The notes below the pieces were generated by a model, which saw nothing but the letters and a program-made list of their open reading frames with translations, searched no databases and was not told the DNA's origin. A DNA stretch of 64,000 nt from Actinomarinicola tropica (GTDB lineage Bacteria > Actinomycetota > Acidimicrobiia > Acidimicrobiales > SKKL01). Each line of letters starts with the position of its first letter. The first letter of the stretch is position 1. A program made the position numbers and the translations under genes. Shown piece after piece: positions 26,566-35,214 of this stretch. The stretch lies in contig NZ_CP045851.1 in NCBI RefSeq assembly GCF_009650215.1, positions 2,135,001-2,199,000 of the forward strand. The letters are read 5' to 3'.

Positions 26566-28091
26566 GCGCCGCGCTCCTCGCGGTCCTTGCGGCGCAACGC
26601 CGTGAGCCGACGGGCGGGTGGGATGGCCACGAGGAGGGCTCGGGCCTTGTTGCGGCACTCCAGGTCCTCGTGCTCGGGCACGCTGTCGGCCACCACCCCG
26701 GCGCCGGACTGGACCGACGCGATGCCGTCGTCGCCGATGATCATCGTCCGGATGGCGATCGCCGTGTCGATGTTCCCGGAGAAGTCGATGTAGCCGGCGA
26801 CCCCGGCGTAGGGACCCCTCTTGACGGGCTCGAGCTCGTCGATGATCTCCATCGCCCGGACCTTCGGGGCGCCGGAGACCGTGCCGGCCGGCAACGTGGC
26901 CCGCAGCACGTCGATCGGCGTCCTCCCGGGGGCCAGCTCGCCCGACACCTGCGAGGTGAGGTGCATGACGTGGCTGTAGCGCTCGAGGACCATCATCTCG
27001 TCCACCTGCTCGGTGCCGAAGCGCACCACCCGACCGACGTCGTTGCGGGCGAGGTCGACGAGCATCACGTGCTCGGCGATCTCCTTGGGGTGCTCGCGCA
27101 GCTCGGCACCGAGGCGGCGGTCGTCCTCCTCGGTGGTGCCGCGCCGGCGCGTCCCGGCGATCGGGCGCGAGATCACCCGGCCGTCGAGCAGCTGCACCAT
27201 CGGCTCCGGTGAGCAGCCGACCAGGCTGAGGCCCGGCTGGCGGATGAAGAACATGTAGGGGCTCGGGTTCACCTGCCGGAGCACGCGGTAGACGTCGAAC
27301 GGGTCGGCGTCGAGCTCGACGTCGAACCGCTGCGACAGCACCACCTGGAAGATGTCGCCGGCGAGGATGTGCTCGCGGGCGACCTCGACGGCCCGGTGGT
27401 ACGGCTCGCCCCCCATCGTGGAGGTGAACTCGGGGAGCTCGTCCGACGCCGGGAGCTCGACGAGCGGCTCGGCGAGGGGCTTGGCGCCGTCGCGGGCGAG
27501 CTGGTCGAGGCGGGCGACGGCGTCGTCGTAGAGCGCGTCGAGCTGGTCGTCGTCGGCCCCGGCCGGCACGATGACGTTCTCGATGAGGGTGACCCGCTGG
27601 CGCCAGTGGTCGAACGCCGCCAGCTCGCCGATGACCGAGAGCACGGCGTCGGGGTGGCCCCGGTCGTCGTGCGGGACGTCGGGCAGGCGCTCGACCTCGC
27701 GCACGACGTCGTAGCCGAGGTGGCCGACGACGCCGCCGTGGAGCGGCGGCAGGTCGGGCAGCTGCGGGGAGCGGTACCGCTCGAGCAGCGCCTCCAGCGT
27801 CGCGAGCACCCCCTCGTCCACCGGCAGGTCATCGGGCAGGTCGCCCTCGACGGTGACCGTGCCGCCCCGCGACGTGATCGTGCCGATCGGGTTGCGGCCG
27901 ACGAAGGACCAGCGGCTCCAGCGCTCGCCGTGCTCGACCGACTCGAGCAGGAACCCGGGCTGGTCGTCGCCGCAGAGGCGGGCGTAGGCGGCCACGGGCG
28001 TGATGAGGTCGGCGAGCAGCTCCCGCCACACGGGGACGACGGTGTGGTCCCGGGCCAGCGCCCGGAACTCCTCCCTACTCGGTCGCAGCAC
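26562..28091 (-). CDS. trpE: Anthranilate synthase component I
   Basis: 509 residues. The N-terminal Trp-feedback region includes [16 protein letters not shown]. The C-terminal chorismate-binding domain has SPEPMVQL, the [10 protein letters not shown] loop, [21 protein letters not shown] and a final [11 protein letters not shown]. It makes anthranilate from chorismate with ammonia from TrpG, which is not in this window. The start overlaps the end of hisI by 17 bases. No leader peptide or attenuator precedes it. Confidence 0.96.
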   Translation of the reverse strand: MLRPSREEFRALARDHTVVPVWRELLADLITPVAAYARLCGDDQPGFLLESVEHGERWSRWSFVGRNPIGTITSRGGTVTVEGDLPDDLPVDEGVLATLEALLERYRSPQLPDLPPLHGGVVGHLGYDVVREVERLPDVPHDDRGHPDAVLSVIGELAAFDHWRQRVTLIENVIVPAGADDDQLDALYDDAVARLDQLARDGAKPLAEPLVELPASDELPEFTSTMGGEPYHRAVEVAREHILAGDIFQVVLSQRFDVELDADPFDVYRVLRQVNPSPYMFFIRQPGLSLVGCSPEPMVQLLDGRVISRPIAGTRRRGTTEEDDRRLGAELREHPKEIAEHVMLVDLARNDVGRVVRFGTEQVDEMMVLERYSHVMHLTSQVSGELAPGRTPIDVLRATLPAGTVSGAPKVRAMEIIDELEPVKRGPYAGVAGYIDFSGNIDTAIAIRTMIIGDDGIASVQSGAGVVADSVPEHEDLECRNKARALLVAIPPARRLTALRRKDREERGA

Positions 28092-28440
28092 CGAACCCCC
28101 TGAAGAAGCAGCTGCGGTGGCCGGTGTGGCAGGCGCCGCGGCCCTCCTGCTCGACGCGGAAGAGCACGACGTCGCCGTCGCAGTCGTAGGCGCCGGAGCG
28201 CACGAACTGACGGTCGCCGGATGTCTCGCCCTTGCACCACAGCTCGGCGCGTGACCGGCTCCAGAACCAGGTGCGGCCGGTCTCGAGGGTGCGCCGGAGC
28301 GACTCCTCGTTCATCCAGGCGACCATCAGGACCTCACCGGAGGCGTCGTCCTGGATGATCGCGGGGACCAGGCCTCGCTCGTCGAAGCGGATCTCGGCGA
28401 GATCGGCCTCGTCGATCGGGAGGGGTGTGGCGACGGGCAT
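28075..28440 (-). CDS. hisI: Phosphoribosyl-AMP cyclohydrolase
   Basis: 121 residues. [28 protein letters not shown] and YDCDGD, plus the Cys-containing [10 protein letters not shown], are the HisI metal-site motifs. It opens the adenine ring in step 3 of histidine synthesis. I choose the ATG at 28440 because a TACGAT hexamer lies seven bases upstream; the ATG at 28449 falls inside that hexamer. The HisE partner domain is absent, so hisE must be elsewhere. Confidence 0.94.
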   Translation of the reverse strand: MPVATPLPIDEADLAEIRFDERGLVPAIIQDDASGEVLMVAWMNEESLRRTLETGRTWFWSRSRAELWCKGETSGDRQFVRSGAYDCDGDVVLFRVEQEGRGACHTGHRSCFFRGFGAATE

Positions 28441-28447
28441 GGCGCCC

Positions 28448-28453
28448 ATCGTA
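28448..28453 (-). promoter_or_regulatory. Leaderless -10 box (TACGAT) of hisI-trpE
   Basis: TACGAT on the minus strand, seven bases before the hisI ATG at 28440. It places trpE and ygfZ downstream of a his-gene promoter. Confidence 0.55.
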
Positions 28454-28458
28454 GGGAC

Positions 28459-28809
28459 TCAGAGGTAGAGGCCCGTGCTGCCTTCCGCGAGGCGAGAGGC
28501 GGCCACGGCGTGGATGTCGCGCTCGCGCAGGATGATGTAGTCGTCGCCCCGCACCTCGACCTCGTAGCGGTCCTCGGGGTTGAAGAGCACCTGGTCGCCG
28601 GGCTCCATGGCGCGGACGTTGGGGCCGACGGCCACGACCTCGGCCCACGTGAGGCGCTTCGACATCTGCGCCGTGGCGGGGATGAGGATGCCTCCCGACG
28701 AGCGCCGCTCGCCCTCGGCCGACTCCATCCTCACCAGGATGCGGTCGTTGAGCATCTTGATCGGGAGCTTGTCGTCGCCGGTGAGGCCGGCGCCCTCGGG
28801 GGTGGTCAT
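28459..28809 (-). CDS. Stand-alone GroES-like protein with C-terminal GLYL tail
   Basis: 116 residues. Residues about 16-100 match the Cpn10/GroES barrel: LNDRILVRM, a mobile-loop region [25 protein letters not shown] and YIILRERDI. There is no groEL gene nearby. The mobile-loop IVL-type triplet is ILI, so GroEL binding is possible. The C-terminus extends past the barrel to AEGSTGLYL. From memory, related actinobacterial paralogs also end STGLYL. The tail resembles the GQYL/GTYL tails by which proteasome activators dock to the 20S core. A TACCGT hexamer lies eight bases upstream. Confidence 0.85.
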   Translation of the reverse strand: MTTPEGAGLTGDDKLPIKMLNDRILVRMESAEGERRSSGGILIPATAQMSKRLTWAEVVAVGPNVRAMEPGDQVLFNPEDRYEVEVRGDDYIILRERDIHAVAASRLAEGSTGLYL

Positions 28810-28817
28810 CGCCCAGA

Positions 28818-28823
28818 ACGGTA
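28818..28823 (-). promoter_or_regulatory. Leaderless -10 box (TACCGT) of the GroES-like gene
   Basis: TACCGT on the minus strand, eight bases before the ATG, in the 19-base gap after hisF. Confidence 0.55.
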
Positions 28824-28828
28824 CCGGC

Positions 28829-29617
28829 TCACGCCGGCCGCACCGTCACCCCACGGTCGGCCATCAGCGCCTTGGCCTCGGCCACCGAGTGCTCCCCGAA
28901 GTGGAAGATCGACGCCGCGAGCACGGCGTCGGCCCCGCCCTCGGTGACCCCCTCGACGAGGTGGTCGAGGGTGCCCACGCCACCGGACGCGATGATCGGC
29001 ACGTTGGTCGCCTCGGCGACGGCCCGGGTCATCTCGAGGTCGAAGCCCTCCCGCGTGCCGTCGCGGTCCATCGAGGTGAGGAGGATCTCCCCCGCCCCCA
29101 GCGACTCGGCTCGCTGCGCCCACTCGACGACGTCGATCCCGGTCGGCGTGCGACCGCCGTGGGTGAAGACCTCGAAGCCCGTCGGCACGTCGCCCAGGCC
29201 CGTGGCGTCGGCCCCCGTGCGGCGCCCGTCGATGGCGACGACGACGCACTGGGCCCCGAACTCCTCGGCCAGCTCGGCGACGAGCTCGGGTCGCTCGACC
29301 GCCGCGGTGTTGACCGACACCTTGTCGGCGCCGGCACGCAAGAGGCGGCGGGCGTCGTCGACCGACCGGATGCCGCCCCCGATGGTGAACGGGATGAAGA
29401 CCTGCTCGGCGACGTGGCGGGCGATGTCGACGATCGTGTCCCGCGCGTCGGACGAGGCGGTGATGTCGAGGAACACCACCTCGTCGGCACCCTCGGCGTC
29501 GTAGCGGGCCGCCAGCTCGACGGGGTCGCCGGCGTCGCGCAGGTCGACGAAGTTGGTGCCCTTGACGACGCGCCCGGCGTCGACGTCGAGGCACGGGATC
29601 ACACGGGCGGCGCGCAT
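28829..29617 (-). CDS. hisF: Imidazole glycerol phosphate synthase cyclase subunit
   Basis: 262 residues, TIM barrel. Catalytic Asp residues are in IPCLDVDAG (about 11) and VVAIDGRR (about 132). Phosphate loops are IGGGIRS and IASGGVG. It uses ammonia from HisH to form IGP and AICAR. The start overlaps the hisA end by 19 bases. Confidence 0.97.
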   Translation of the reverse strand: MRAARVIPCLDVDAGRVVKGTNFVDLRDAGDPVELAARYDAEGADEVVFLDITASSDARDTIVDIARHVAEQVFIPFTIGGGIRSVDDARRLLRAGADKVSVNTAAVERPELVAELAEEFGAQCVVVAIDGRRTGADATGLGDVPTGFEVFTHGGRTPTGIDVVEWAQRAESLGAGEILLTSMDRDGTREGFDLEMTRAVAEATNVPIIASGGVGTLDHLVEGVTEGGADAVLAASIFHFGEHSVAEAKALMADRGVTVRPA

Positions 29618-30339
29618 CGCAGGACCTCCACGGCGTCACGGACGGGGACGGCACCCTCGTAGATGGCGGTGCCGACGATGGCGCCGGCGAGGCCTCGCCC
29701 CTCCGGCGTGCGCAGCGCGTCGAGGGCCCGCAGGTCGTCGAGGCTGCTGACCCCGCCGGACGCGACGACATCGAGCGGCGTGGCGGCGAGCACCTCGGCC
29801 AGACCGGCGAGGTCGGGACCCTCCATCAGGCCCTCCTTCTGGATCTGGGTGACGACGACGGCCTCGGCGCCGGCGTCGGCGAGACGGGCGAGCGCCTGGT
29901 CCCAGGTGGTGCCCGAGCCCTCGGTCCACCCCTTGACCGCGACCTCGCGCCCGCGGACGTCGAGCCCGATGGCCACCCGCTGGCGGGCCGCCACCCGGGC
30001 GACCATCGCCGGGTCCTCGAGCGCGGCGGTGCCGATGACCACGCGGGCGACCCCCAGCTCGGCGAGCGCCGCGGCGGCGTCGTCGGAGCGCACGCCCCCG
30101 CCCACCTGGACCGGGACCGAGACGGCGTCGACGACCCGGCCGATCAGCTCGCGGTTGGTCGGCTGGCCGGTGCGGGCGGCGTCGAGGTCGACGCAGTGGA
30201 TCCAGGGGGCACCGGCGGCCTCGAACTCGCGCGCCACCGCCACGGGGTCGTCCCCGTGGACCGTGCCGGAGTCGTAGTCGCCCTGGACGAGCTGCACGAC
30301 CCGCCCCCCCAGTAGGTCGATCGCCGGGAGCAGGTCCAT
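29599..30339 (-). CDS. hisA: HisA/PriA-type isomerase
   Basis: 246 residues, TIM barrel. Catalytic Asp in LPAIDLLGG (8) and in IGLDVRG (about 127); phosphate loops VGGGVRS and ASGGVSS. It isomerises ProFAR to PRFAR. Some actinobacterial homologs (PriA) also do the TrpF reaction. A separate trpF in the same block suggests this one may be HisA only, which the sequence cannot prove. Start and hisH stop share a base (TGATG). Confidence 0.94.
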   Translation of the reverse strand: MDLLPAIDLLGGRVVQLVQGDYDSGTVHGDDPVAVAREFEAAGAPWIHCVDLDAARTGQPTNRELIGRVVDAVSVPVQVGGGVRSDDAAAALAELGVARVVIGTAALEDPAMVARVAARQRVAIGLDVRGREVAVKGWTEGSGTTWDQALARLADAGAEAVVVTQIQKEGLMEGPDLAGLAEVLAATPLDVVASGGVSSLDDLRALDALRTPEGRGLAGAIVGTAIYEGAVPVRDAVEVLRCAPPV

Positions 30340-30968
30340 CAGGCCGCCACCGAGGCCCGGACCCGTTCGACGAAGTTGCCGAGGAGGGCGAGCCCCGCAG
30401 CGCCGGACTTCTCCGGGTGGAACTGGGTGGCGGCGACGCTGTCGCGCTCGACGGCCGCGACGACCGGGCCGCCGTAGTCGCAGGTGGCGATGGTGAGCGG
30501 CCCGTCCTCGGCGGCGTAGGAGTGCACGAAGTAGACCCAGGCGGGGTCCGGCAACCCGTCGAGCAGCGGCGAAGGATCCGTGGGGCGCAGGACGTTCCAC
30601 TGCATCTGCGGGCGCTTGACGCCCGCCGGGAGCAGTCGCACCGTGCCGGGCAGGATGCCGAGACCCGGGACGCCCGGCGACTCCTCCGAGCCCTCGTACA
30701 TCAGCTGCATGCCCACGCAGATGCCGAGGAACGGTCGCCCCGACGCGGCGGAATCCACCGCGACCTCGGCCAGGCCCGTGCGGTGGAGGGCCTCCATGCA
30801 CCGCCCGAACGCGCCGACACCGGGCAGGACGACCGCCGCAGCATCGGCGATCAACGCCGGGTCGGCGGTGAGGCGGGCGTCGGCCCCCACGTGCTCGAGC
30901 GCCTTCTGGGCCGAGCGCAGGTTGCCGATCTCGTAGTCGAGGACCGCGACGAGGGGACGGTCGGTCAC
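30339..30968 (-). CDS. hisH: Imidazole glycerol phosphate synthase glutaminase subunit
   Basis: 209 residues, class I glutaminase. Nucleophile Cys is in LGICVGMQLM (about residue 82); His and Glu are in TQFHPEKSG (about 187-190). The oxyanion strand LPGVGAFG is near 48-55. It feeds ammonia to HisF. The GTG start overlaps the hisB stop by four bases. Confidence 0.97.
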   Translation of the reverse strand: MTDRPLVAVLDYEIGNLRSAQKALEHVGADARLTADPALIADAAAVVLPGVGAFGRCMEALHRTGLAEVAVDSAASGRPFLGICVGMQLMYEGSEESPGVPGLGILPGTVRLLPAGVKRPQMQWNVLRPTDPSPLLDGLPDPAWVYFVHSYAAEDGPLTIATCDYGGPVVAAVERDSVAATQFHPEKSGAAGLALLGNFVERVRASVAA

Positions 30969-31576
30969 AAGGTGCCCTTCGTGGACGGGACGACGCCGCC
31001 CTCGACCTCGACCTTCACCGCGTCGCGCAGCGATCGGGCGACGCCCTTGAACGACGCCTCGATGATGTGGTGGGTGTTCCGACCGCGCACGAGCTCGAGG
31101 TGGAGCGTGATGCCGGCGGAGGTGATGAACGCCCGCCAGAACTCCTCGGCCAGCTGCGGGTCGAACGGCGGGTCGCCGAGGATCTTCTGGCCCGGCGGGT
31201 CGATCTCGTAGTGCAGGTAGGGCCGGCCGGACAGGTCGAGCGCGACGTCGATCAACGCCTCGTCGAGCGGCACCCTGTTGGAGGCGAAGCGGCGCACGCC
31301 GGCCTTGTCGCCGAGCGCCTCGGCGAAGGCCTCGCCGAGGAGGATGCCGGTGTCCTCGACCGTGTGGTGCGAGTCGATCTCGATGTCGCCCGTGGCGCGG
31401 ACCGTGAGGTCGAAGCCGCCGTGGCGGCCGAGCTGGCTCACCATGTGGTCGAAGAACGGGAGCTTCGTGTCGACCTGCACCACGCCACCGGCGGTGGCGT
31501 CGAGGTCGATCGAGATCTCGATCTCGGTCTCCTTGGTGACCCGGCGACGGGTGGCGGAACGGGGCGCGGTGCTCAT
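30965..31576 (-). CDS. hisB: Imidazoleglycerol-phosphate dehydratase
   Basis: 203 residues, monofunctional IGPD without the phosphatase domain. Manganese-binding motifs are DHMVSQLGRHGGF, DSHHTVED and NTHHIIEA, with SFKGVARSLRDA completing the site. The start overlaps the hisC stop by four bases. Confidence 0.97.
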   Translation of the reverse strand: MSTAPRSATRRRVTKETEIEISIDLDATAGGVVQVDTKLPFFDHMVSQLGRHGGFDLTVRATGDIEIDSHHTVEDTGILLGEAFAEALGDKAGVRRFASNRVPLDEALIDVALDLSGRPYLHYEIDPPGQKILGDPPFDPQLAEEFWRAFITSAGITLHLELVRGRNTHHIIEASFKGVARSLRDAVKVEVEGGVVPSTKGTL

Positions 31577-32640
31577 GTGAGGATCTCCCTGAGGGCGGCG
31601 AGGAACGCATCGTCCTCGTCGCGCGTGCCGATGGTGACGCGGAGGCAGTCGTCGAGCCCGGGCCACGAGGCGCAGTTGCGCACGAGCACGGACCGCTCGA
31701 CGAGCAGCTTCCAGACCTCGTCGCCGGCGCGGGCGTCGGGTCGGAAGAGGACGAAGTTGGCGCCGGAGGGCCACACCGTGACCGGCAGCTGCGCGAGCTC
31801 GGCGACGAGCCGGCCGCGCTCCTCGACGAGTTGGGCGACCCGGGCCTCCATCTCTGCGAGGTGGCCGACGGCGAGGGTGCCGGCCAGTTGGGTGACGGCG
31901 TCGAGGTGGTACGGCAGCACGACCTTCTCGAGCTCGTCGACCACCCAGGTGGGCGCCAGCGCGTAGCCGAGGCGGGCGGCGGCCATGGCCCACGTCTTCG
32001 AGTAGGTGCGCGTGACGACGAGCGGCAGCTCCTCGTCGAGCAGCGATGCGGCCGACCAGGGGGCGAACTGGCCGTAGGCCTCGTCGACCACGACGAGGCT
32101 GCCGAGCGACGTGGCGACCTCGACGACGGTCTCCACGACCTCCTGCGGCTCGACGAGCCCGGTGGGGTTGTTGGGCGAGCACAGGAAGGTGAGCGTCGGC
32201 TGAGCGGACTCGAGGGTGCGACGGACCACGTCGAGGTCGAGCGTGAAGTCGTCCCGACGGGGCGCCGAGACGACCTCGGTGCCGGTGACCCTCGCGATGT
32301 GGCCGTGCAGCGCGTAGGTGGGCTCGAAGGTGACGGCGCGCCGACCCGGTCCGCCGTAGGCCAGGCACAGCGACTGGAGCACCTCGTTCGAGCCGTTCGC
32401 GGCGAACACCTGCTCGTGCCCCCGTCCGTGCAGCGACCCGATCGCGGCGCGCAGGTCGCGCGCCGCGCGATCCGGGTAGCGGTGCCACTCGACCCCTGCG
32501 ATCGCGTCGGTGAGCTCGGCGACGAACGACGCCGGCGGCCCGAGCGGCGACTCGTTGGTGTTCAGGCGGACGTCGACGTCGACCTGGGGTGAGTGGTAGC
32601 CCTCCATCGCCACGACGTCGTCGCGGGGCGCGGGCCTCAT
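31573..32640 (-). CDS. hisC: Histidinol-phosphate aminotransferase
   Basis: 355 residues, class II-type PLP aminotransferase. LNTNESPLGPP lies near the start, SPNNPTG near 160, DEAYGQF near 188 and the PLP-Lys in TYSKTWAMAAARLGYA near 215. It transfers the amino group from glutamate to imidazole acetol phosphate. The start overlaps the hisD stop by four bases. Confidence 0.96.
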   Translation of the reverse strand: MRPAPRDDVVAMEGYHSPQVDVDVRLNTNESPLGPPASFVAELTDAIAGVEWHRYPDRAARDLRAAIGSLHGRGHEQVFAANGSNEVLQSLCLAYGGPGRRAVTFEPTYALHGHIARVTGTEVVSAPRRDDFTLDLDVVRRTLESAQPTLTFLCSPNNPTGLVEPQEVVETVVEVATSLGSLVVVDEAYGQFAPWSAASLLDEELPLVVTRTYSKTWAMAAARLGYALAPTWVVDELEKVVLPYHLDAVTQLAGTLAVGHLAEMEARVAQLVEERGRLVAELAQLPVTVWPSGANFVLFRPDARAGDEVWKLLVERSVLVRNCASWPGLDDCLRVTIGTRDEDDAFLAALREILT

Positions 32641-33929
32641 CGGTCGGCCTGGCGGAGACGGATCGACTCCGCGTGGGCGTCGAGGCCCTCGGCCTCGGCG
32701 ATGGCGACGACGTGGGGTGCGACGGCGTCGAAGCCCTCGGGGTCGACGGTGACGACGTGGACGTCCTTGGTGAAGTCGGCGACCGTGAGCGCGCTCGCGA
32801 AGCGCGCGGTGCCGTCGGTGGGCAGCACGTGGCTCGGCCCGGCGAGGTAGTCCCCGATCGAGGCGGGGGCGAGCGGGCCGCAGAAGACCGCCCCGGCGTG
32901 GCGGACCCTCGGGACGAGCGAGCGCGGATCGGCGCACAGCAGCTCGAGGTGCTCGGGAGCGATGAGGTTGGCGACGTCGATCGCCTGCTCCGGACCGTCG
33001 ACGAGGGCCACGTAGCCGCCCTTGTCGAGGGTCGCCTCGATGTCGGCCCGGCGTGGCGCCGACGCGACGAGGCGCTCGATGGCGGCGTCGACGTCCCGCG
33101 CCACGTCGTCGGACCAGGTGATCAGCCACGAGAGTCCGTCGGGGCCGTGCTCGGCCTGGAGGACGACGTCGATCGCCGCGTAGTCGACCGGGGTCGACCC
33201 GTCGGCCACCACGACCACCTCGGAGGGGCCGGCGAAGGCCGCCGCGATGCCGACGTGGTCGGCGACCTCGCGCTTGGCGACGGCGACGTAGACGTTGCCC
33301 GGACCGGCGATGACGTCGACCGGACGGATGGTGGCGGTGCCGTAGGCCAGTGCCCCGATCGCCTGGGCCCCTCCGATGCCGTACACCTCGTCGACGCCGG
33401 CGATGGCCGCGGCGGCGAGGGTCACATCGGCGACCCGACCGGTGTCTCGGTTCGGCGGGACGACCAGCGCGACCTGCTCGACCCCGGCGACCAGCGCCGG
33501 GATGGCCGCCATGAGGACGGTGCTGGGGTAGGCCGCGCGGCCGCCCGGCACGTAGATGCCGGCCCGGTCGACGGGTCGGACGAGGGCCTCGACCACCAGC
33601 CCGTCGCGACGGAGCTCGTGGTCGGGGCGGACCTGCGTCTCGTGGAACGCGCGGATCCGCTCCGCGGCGATCTCGAGTGCCCGACGCACGTCGGGGTCGA
33701 TGCGGTGGAGCGCCGCGTGGAGCTCCTCGACCGGGACGCGGAGCTGCTCCGGGCGCACGCCGTCGAAGCGCTCGGTGAGGTCGCGCAGCGCCTCGTCGCC
33801 CCGCACCCTCACGTCGTCGAGGATCTCCCGGACGGCGGCGACGGGCCCCTCGCCCGCGACCTCCGGCCGCGGGAGGTGTCGCGCGAGCTCGTCGGCGGCG
33901 ACGCCGCGGAGGTCGACCGGGGTCAGCAT
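32637..33929 (-). CDS. hisD: Histidinol dehydrogenase
   Basis: 430 residues. YVPGGRAAYPSTVLM, the GPGNVYVAVAKREV region, zinc and catalytic residues around AEHGPDG and APEHLEL, and the C-terminal FTKDVHVV are diagnostic. It oxidises histidinol twice with NAD to give histidine. First gene of hisD-C-B-H-A-F. Its ATG overlaps the stop of a nine-residue upstream reading frame. Confidence 0.97.
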   Translation of the reverse strand: MLTPVDLRGVAADELARHLPRPEVAGEGPVAAVREILDDVRVRGDEALRDLTERFDGVRPEQLRVPVEELHAALHRIDPDVRRALEIAAERIRAFHETQVRPDHELRRDGLVVEALVRPVDRAGIYVPGGRAAYPSTVLMAAIPALVAGVEQVALVVPPNRDTGRVADVTLAAAAIAGVDEVYGIGGAQAIGALAYGTATIRPVDVIAGPGNVYVAVAKREVADHVGIAAAFAGPSEVVVVADGSTPVDYAAIDVVLQAEHGPDGLSWLITWSDDVARDVDAAIERLVASAPRRADIEATLDKGGYVALVDGPEQAIDVANLIAPEHLELLCADPRSLVPRVRHAGAVFCGPLAPASIGDYLAGPSHVLPTDGTARFASALTVADFTKDVHVVTVDPEGFDAVAPHVVAIAEAEGLDAHAESIRLRQADR

Positions 33930-33952
33930 CGGGGATCAGCGAGCTCGTCCAT
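33923..33952 (-). CDS. Possible nine-residue leader ORF before hisD
   Basis: ATG at 33952 opens MDELADPRC and stops at a TGA (33923-33925) that lies two bases past the hisD ATG in another frame. A TACCGT hexamer nine bases upstream would make this the first start on a leaderless mRNA. It could couple translation into hisD, which lacks a clear ribosome site. It contains no His codons, so it is not a classic his attenuator. Confidence 0.3.
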   Translation of the reverse strand: MDELADPRC

Positions 33953-33961
33953 GCGGGCGCC

Positions 33962-33967
33962 ACGGTA
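33962..33967 (-). promoter_or_regulatory. Candidate -10 box (TACCGT) of the his operon
   Basis: TACCGT on the minus strand within a near-perfect palindrome at 33963-33980 that also carries TACGGG on the plus strand, facing the small gene at 33997. Confidence 0.5.
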
Positions 33968-33996
33968 CCGGCCGGTACGGGGCATCATCGACAGGT

Positions 33997-34188
33997 ATGG
34001 ACGACCCCCGGTCGCAGCTGACCTCCGCCCTCACGACCCTCGACGAGCTGACCCAGCGGCTCGTCGAGGTCGCCGACGCCCACCGTGACACCGAGCGCGA
34101 GGACATCACGTTCGACCTCGACGAGGTCGAACGCTCGCTGCGGGGTGCGACGCGCCGCCTGCAGCGCCTGGTGCGGCGGCTCGACTGA
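33997..34188 (+). CDS. Small helical protein, unknown function
   Basis: 63 residues, charged and helical with heptad-like Leu spacing (LTSALTTLDELTQRLVEVA; VERSLRGATRRLQRLVRRLD). The basic C-terminus could bind nucleic acid. Start is the ATG at 33997; no ribosome site or clear -10 box at leaderless distance is visible. It diverges from hisD with 67 bases between starts. No family recognised. Confidence 0.5.
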   Translation: MDDPRSQLTSALTTLDELTQRLVEVADAHRDTEREDITFDLDEVERSLRGATRRLQRLVRRLD

Positions 34189-34245
34189 ACGCCGACGGCT
34201 CGACGGCGTATGGGTGTCCTCTACCGGATCCGAGCCCGGACGCGA

Positions 34246-34349
34246 GTCGGCGCCCCCGAAGGGGCGCCGACCGGGTGACCTCAGGCGGCGGATCCCGGGT
34301 CACCTTCAGCCAGGTGGCGGGACCTGGCAGGGATGACTGTAACGCATCC
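34246..34349. other. Structured intergenic region with four consecutive inverted repeats
   Basis: The 273-base gap before mshD holds four hairpins in a row. 34246-34256 pairs with 34261-34271 (11 bp perfect, four-base loop). 34274-34280 pairs with 34298-34304. 34310-34315 pairs with 34322-34327. 34331-34335 pairs with 34345-34349. Read on the minus strand the first loop is C(UUCG)G, an extra-stable tetraloop, and a TTACAGT near 34336-34342 faces the same way. It could be a terminator cluster, a small RNA on the minus strand or a leader element. It does not match a riboswitch I recognise. The rest of the gap (34350-34448) is less GC-rich and holds repeated GGGTTGA words. Confidence 0.5.
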
Positions 34350-34448
34350 GTTCGCGCTCTGCTGCACACCGCGTCAGGAAATCTGGGGTTGAGTGACCCA
34401 ATTCACACGGTTCAGGGTTGAACGTCCTGGTCGAGGACGAGGCGCCGG

Positions 34449-34454
34449 TACCCT
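34449..34454 (+). promoter_or_regulatory. Leaderless -10 box (TACCCT) of mshD
   Basis: TACCCT seven bases upstream of the ATG at 34462; supports this start over an ATG at 34393 with no such signal. Confidence 0.5.
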
Positions 34455-34461
34455 CCGCCGG

Positions 34462-35214
34462 ATGGTGTCGGAGGTGCAGGCGGAGGTCGATGGCGCGCAG
34501 GGACGGGCGTGGCGCGAGCGCCACGGCTGGGAGCTCGAGCTGGCTGCCGGCCGGGGTCGCCTCGACGTGCCCGTCGCCCGTGAGCTGCTCGCCGCCCTCG
34601 TCGACGGCATCCGCGGGGCGGGCGGCGGGGTGGCGCGCTGGCGCGTGCCGACCGCCACCACGGAGCACGCGCGCGCGGCGAGCGACGCCGGCTTCGACGG
34701 CCGACGCCGCCTCGTCCGCCTCGACCGTCCCCTCCCCGCGCCACCCCCGGAGCCTGCCCTCGCGACGCGGCCGTTCGTCCCCGGCGCCGACGACGACGAG
34801 TGGCTGCGGGTGAACCGCGCCGCCTTCCACTGGCACCCCGAGCAGGGGATCTGGACCCACGAGGAGCTGCGCGCTCGGATCGCGGAGCCGTGGTTCGACC
34901 CCGAGGGCTTCCTGCTCCACCCCGACGGACCCCCCGGGTCGCCCGTCCACGGCTTCTGCTGGACGAAGGTCCACGACGACGTCGACCCCGCCGTCGGCGA
35001 GATCTTCGTCATCGCGGTCGATCCGGAGCGCGCCGGGTCCGGGCTGGGCCGGCGGCTCGTCCTCGCCGGGCTCGCCCACCTCGCGGGGGCGGGCCTCGGT
35101 CACGCCATGCTCTACACCGAGCGCGACAACGCCCCGGCCATGGCGCTCTACGAGTCGCTCGGGTTCTCCCTGCACCACGAGGTGCAGGTGTTCACCCGGG
35201 ACGTCACACGCTGA
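34462..35214 (+). CDS. mshD: Mycothiol synthase (tandem GNAT acetyltransferase)
   Basis: 250 residues. The N-terminal half is a degenerate GNAT domain. The second half starts with VNRAAFHWHPEQGIWT and EPWFDPEGFLLH, the MshD signature, and has the acetyl-CoA loop ERAGSGLGRRL. It acetylates Cys-GlcN-Ins to give mycothiol, the main low-molecular-weight thiol of actinobacteria. Known MshD is about 300 residues, so the N-terminal domain is shortened. It overlaps the end of the convergent VIT gene by 11 bases. Confidence 0.85.
   Translation: MVSEVQAEVDGAQGRAWRERHGWELELAAGRGRLDVPVARELLAALVDGIRGAGGGVARWRVPTATTEHARAASDAGFDGRRRLVRLDRPLPAPPPEPALATRPFVPGADDDEWLRVNRAAFHWHPEQGIWTHEELRARIAEPWFDPEGFLLHPDGPPGSPVHGFCWTKVHDDVDPAVGEIFVIAVDPERAGSGLGRRLVLAGLAHLAGAGLGHAMLYTERDNAPAMALYESLGFSLHHEVQVFTRDVTR

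Noticed and set aside
28091-28140. Search for a Trp-rich leader peptide or T-box before trpE
   Set aside because: trpE overlaps hisI; there is no room for a leader and no tandem Trp codons.
34246-34349. Assignment of the hairpin run to SRP RNA, tmRNA, or the c-di-AMP, ZTP or TPP riboswitches
   Set aside because: None of the conserved single-stranded signatures I know for these were present.
34106-34369. An 87-codon open frame on the minus strand
   Set aside because: It covers the hairpin region and the antisense of the small helical gene; composition is Arg/Pro-rich and no start signal is present.
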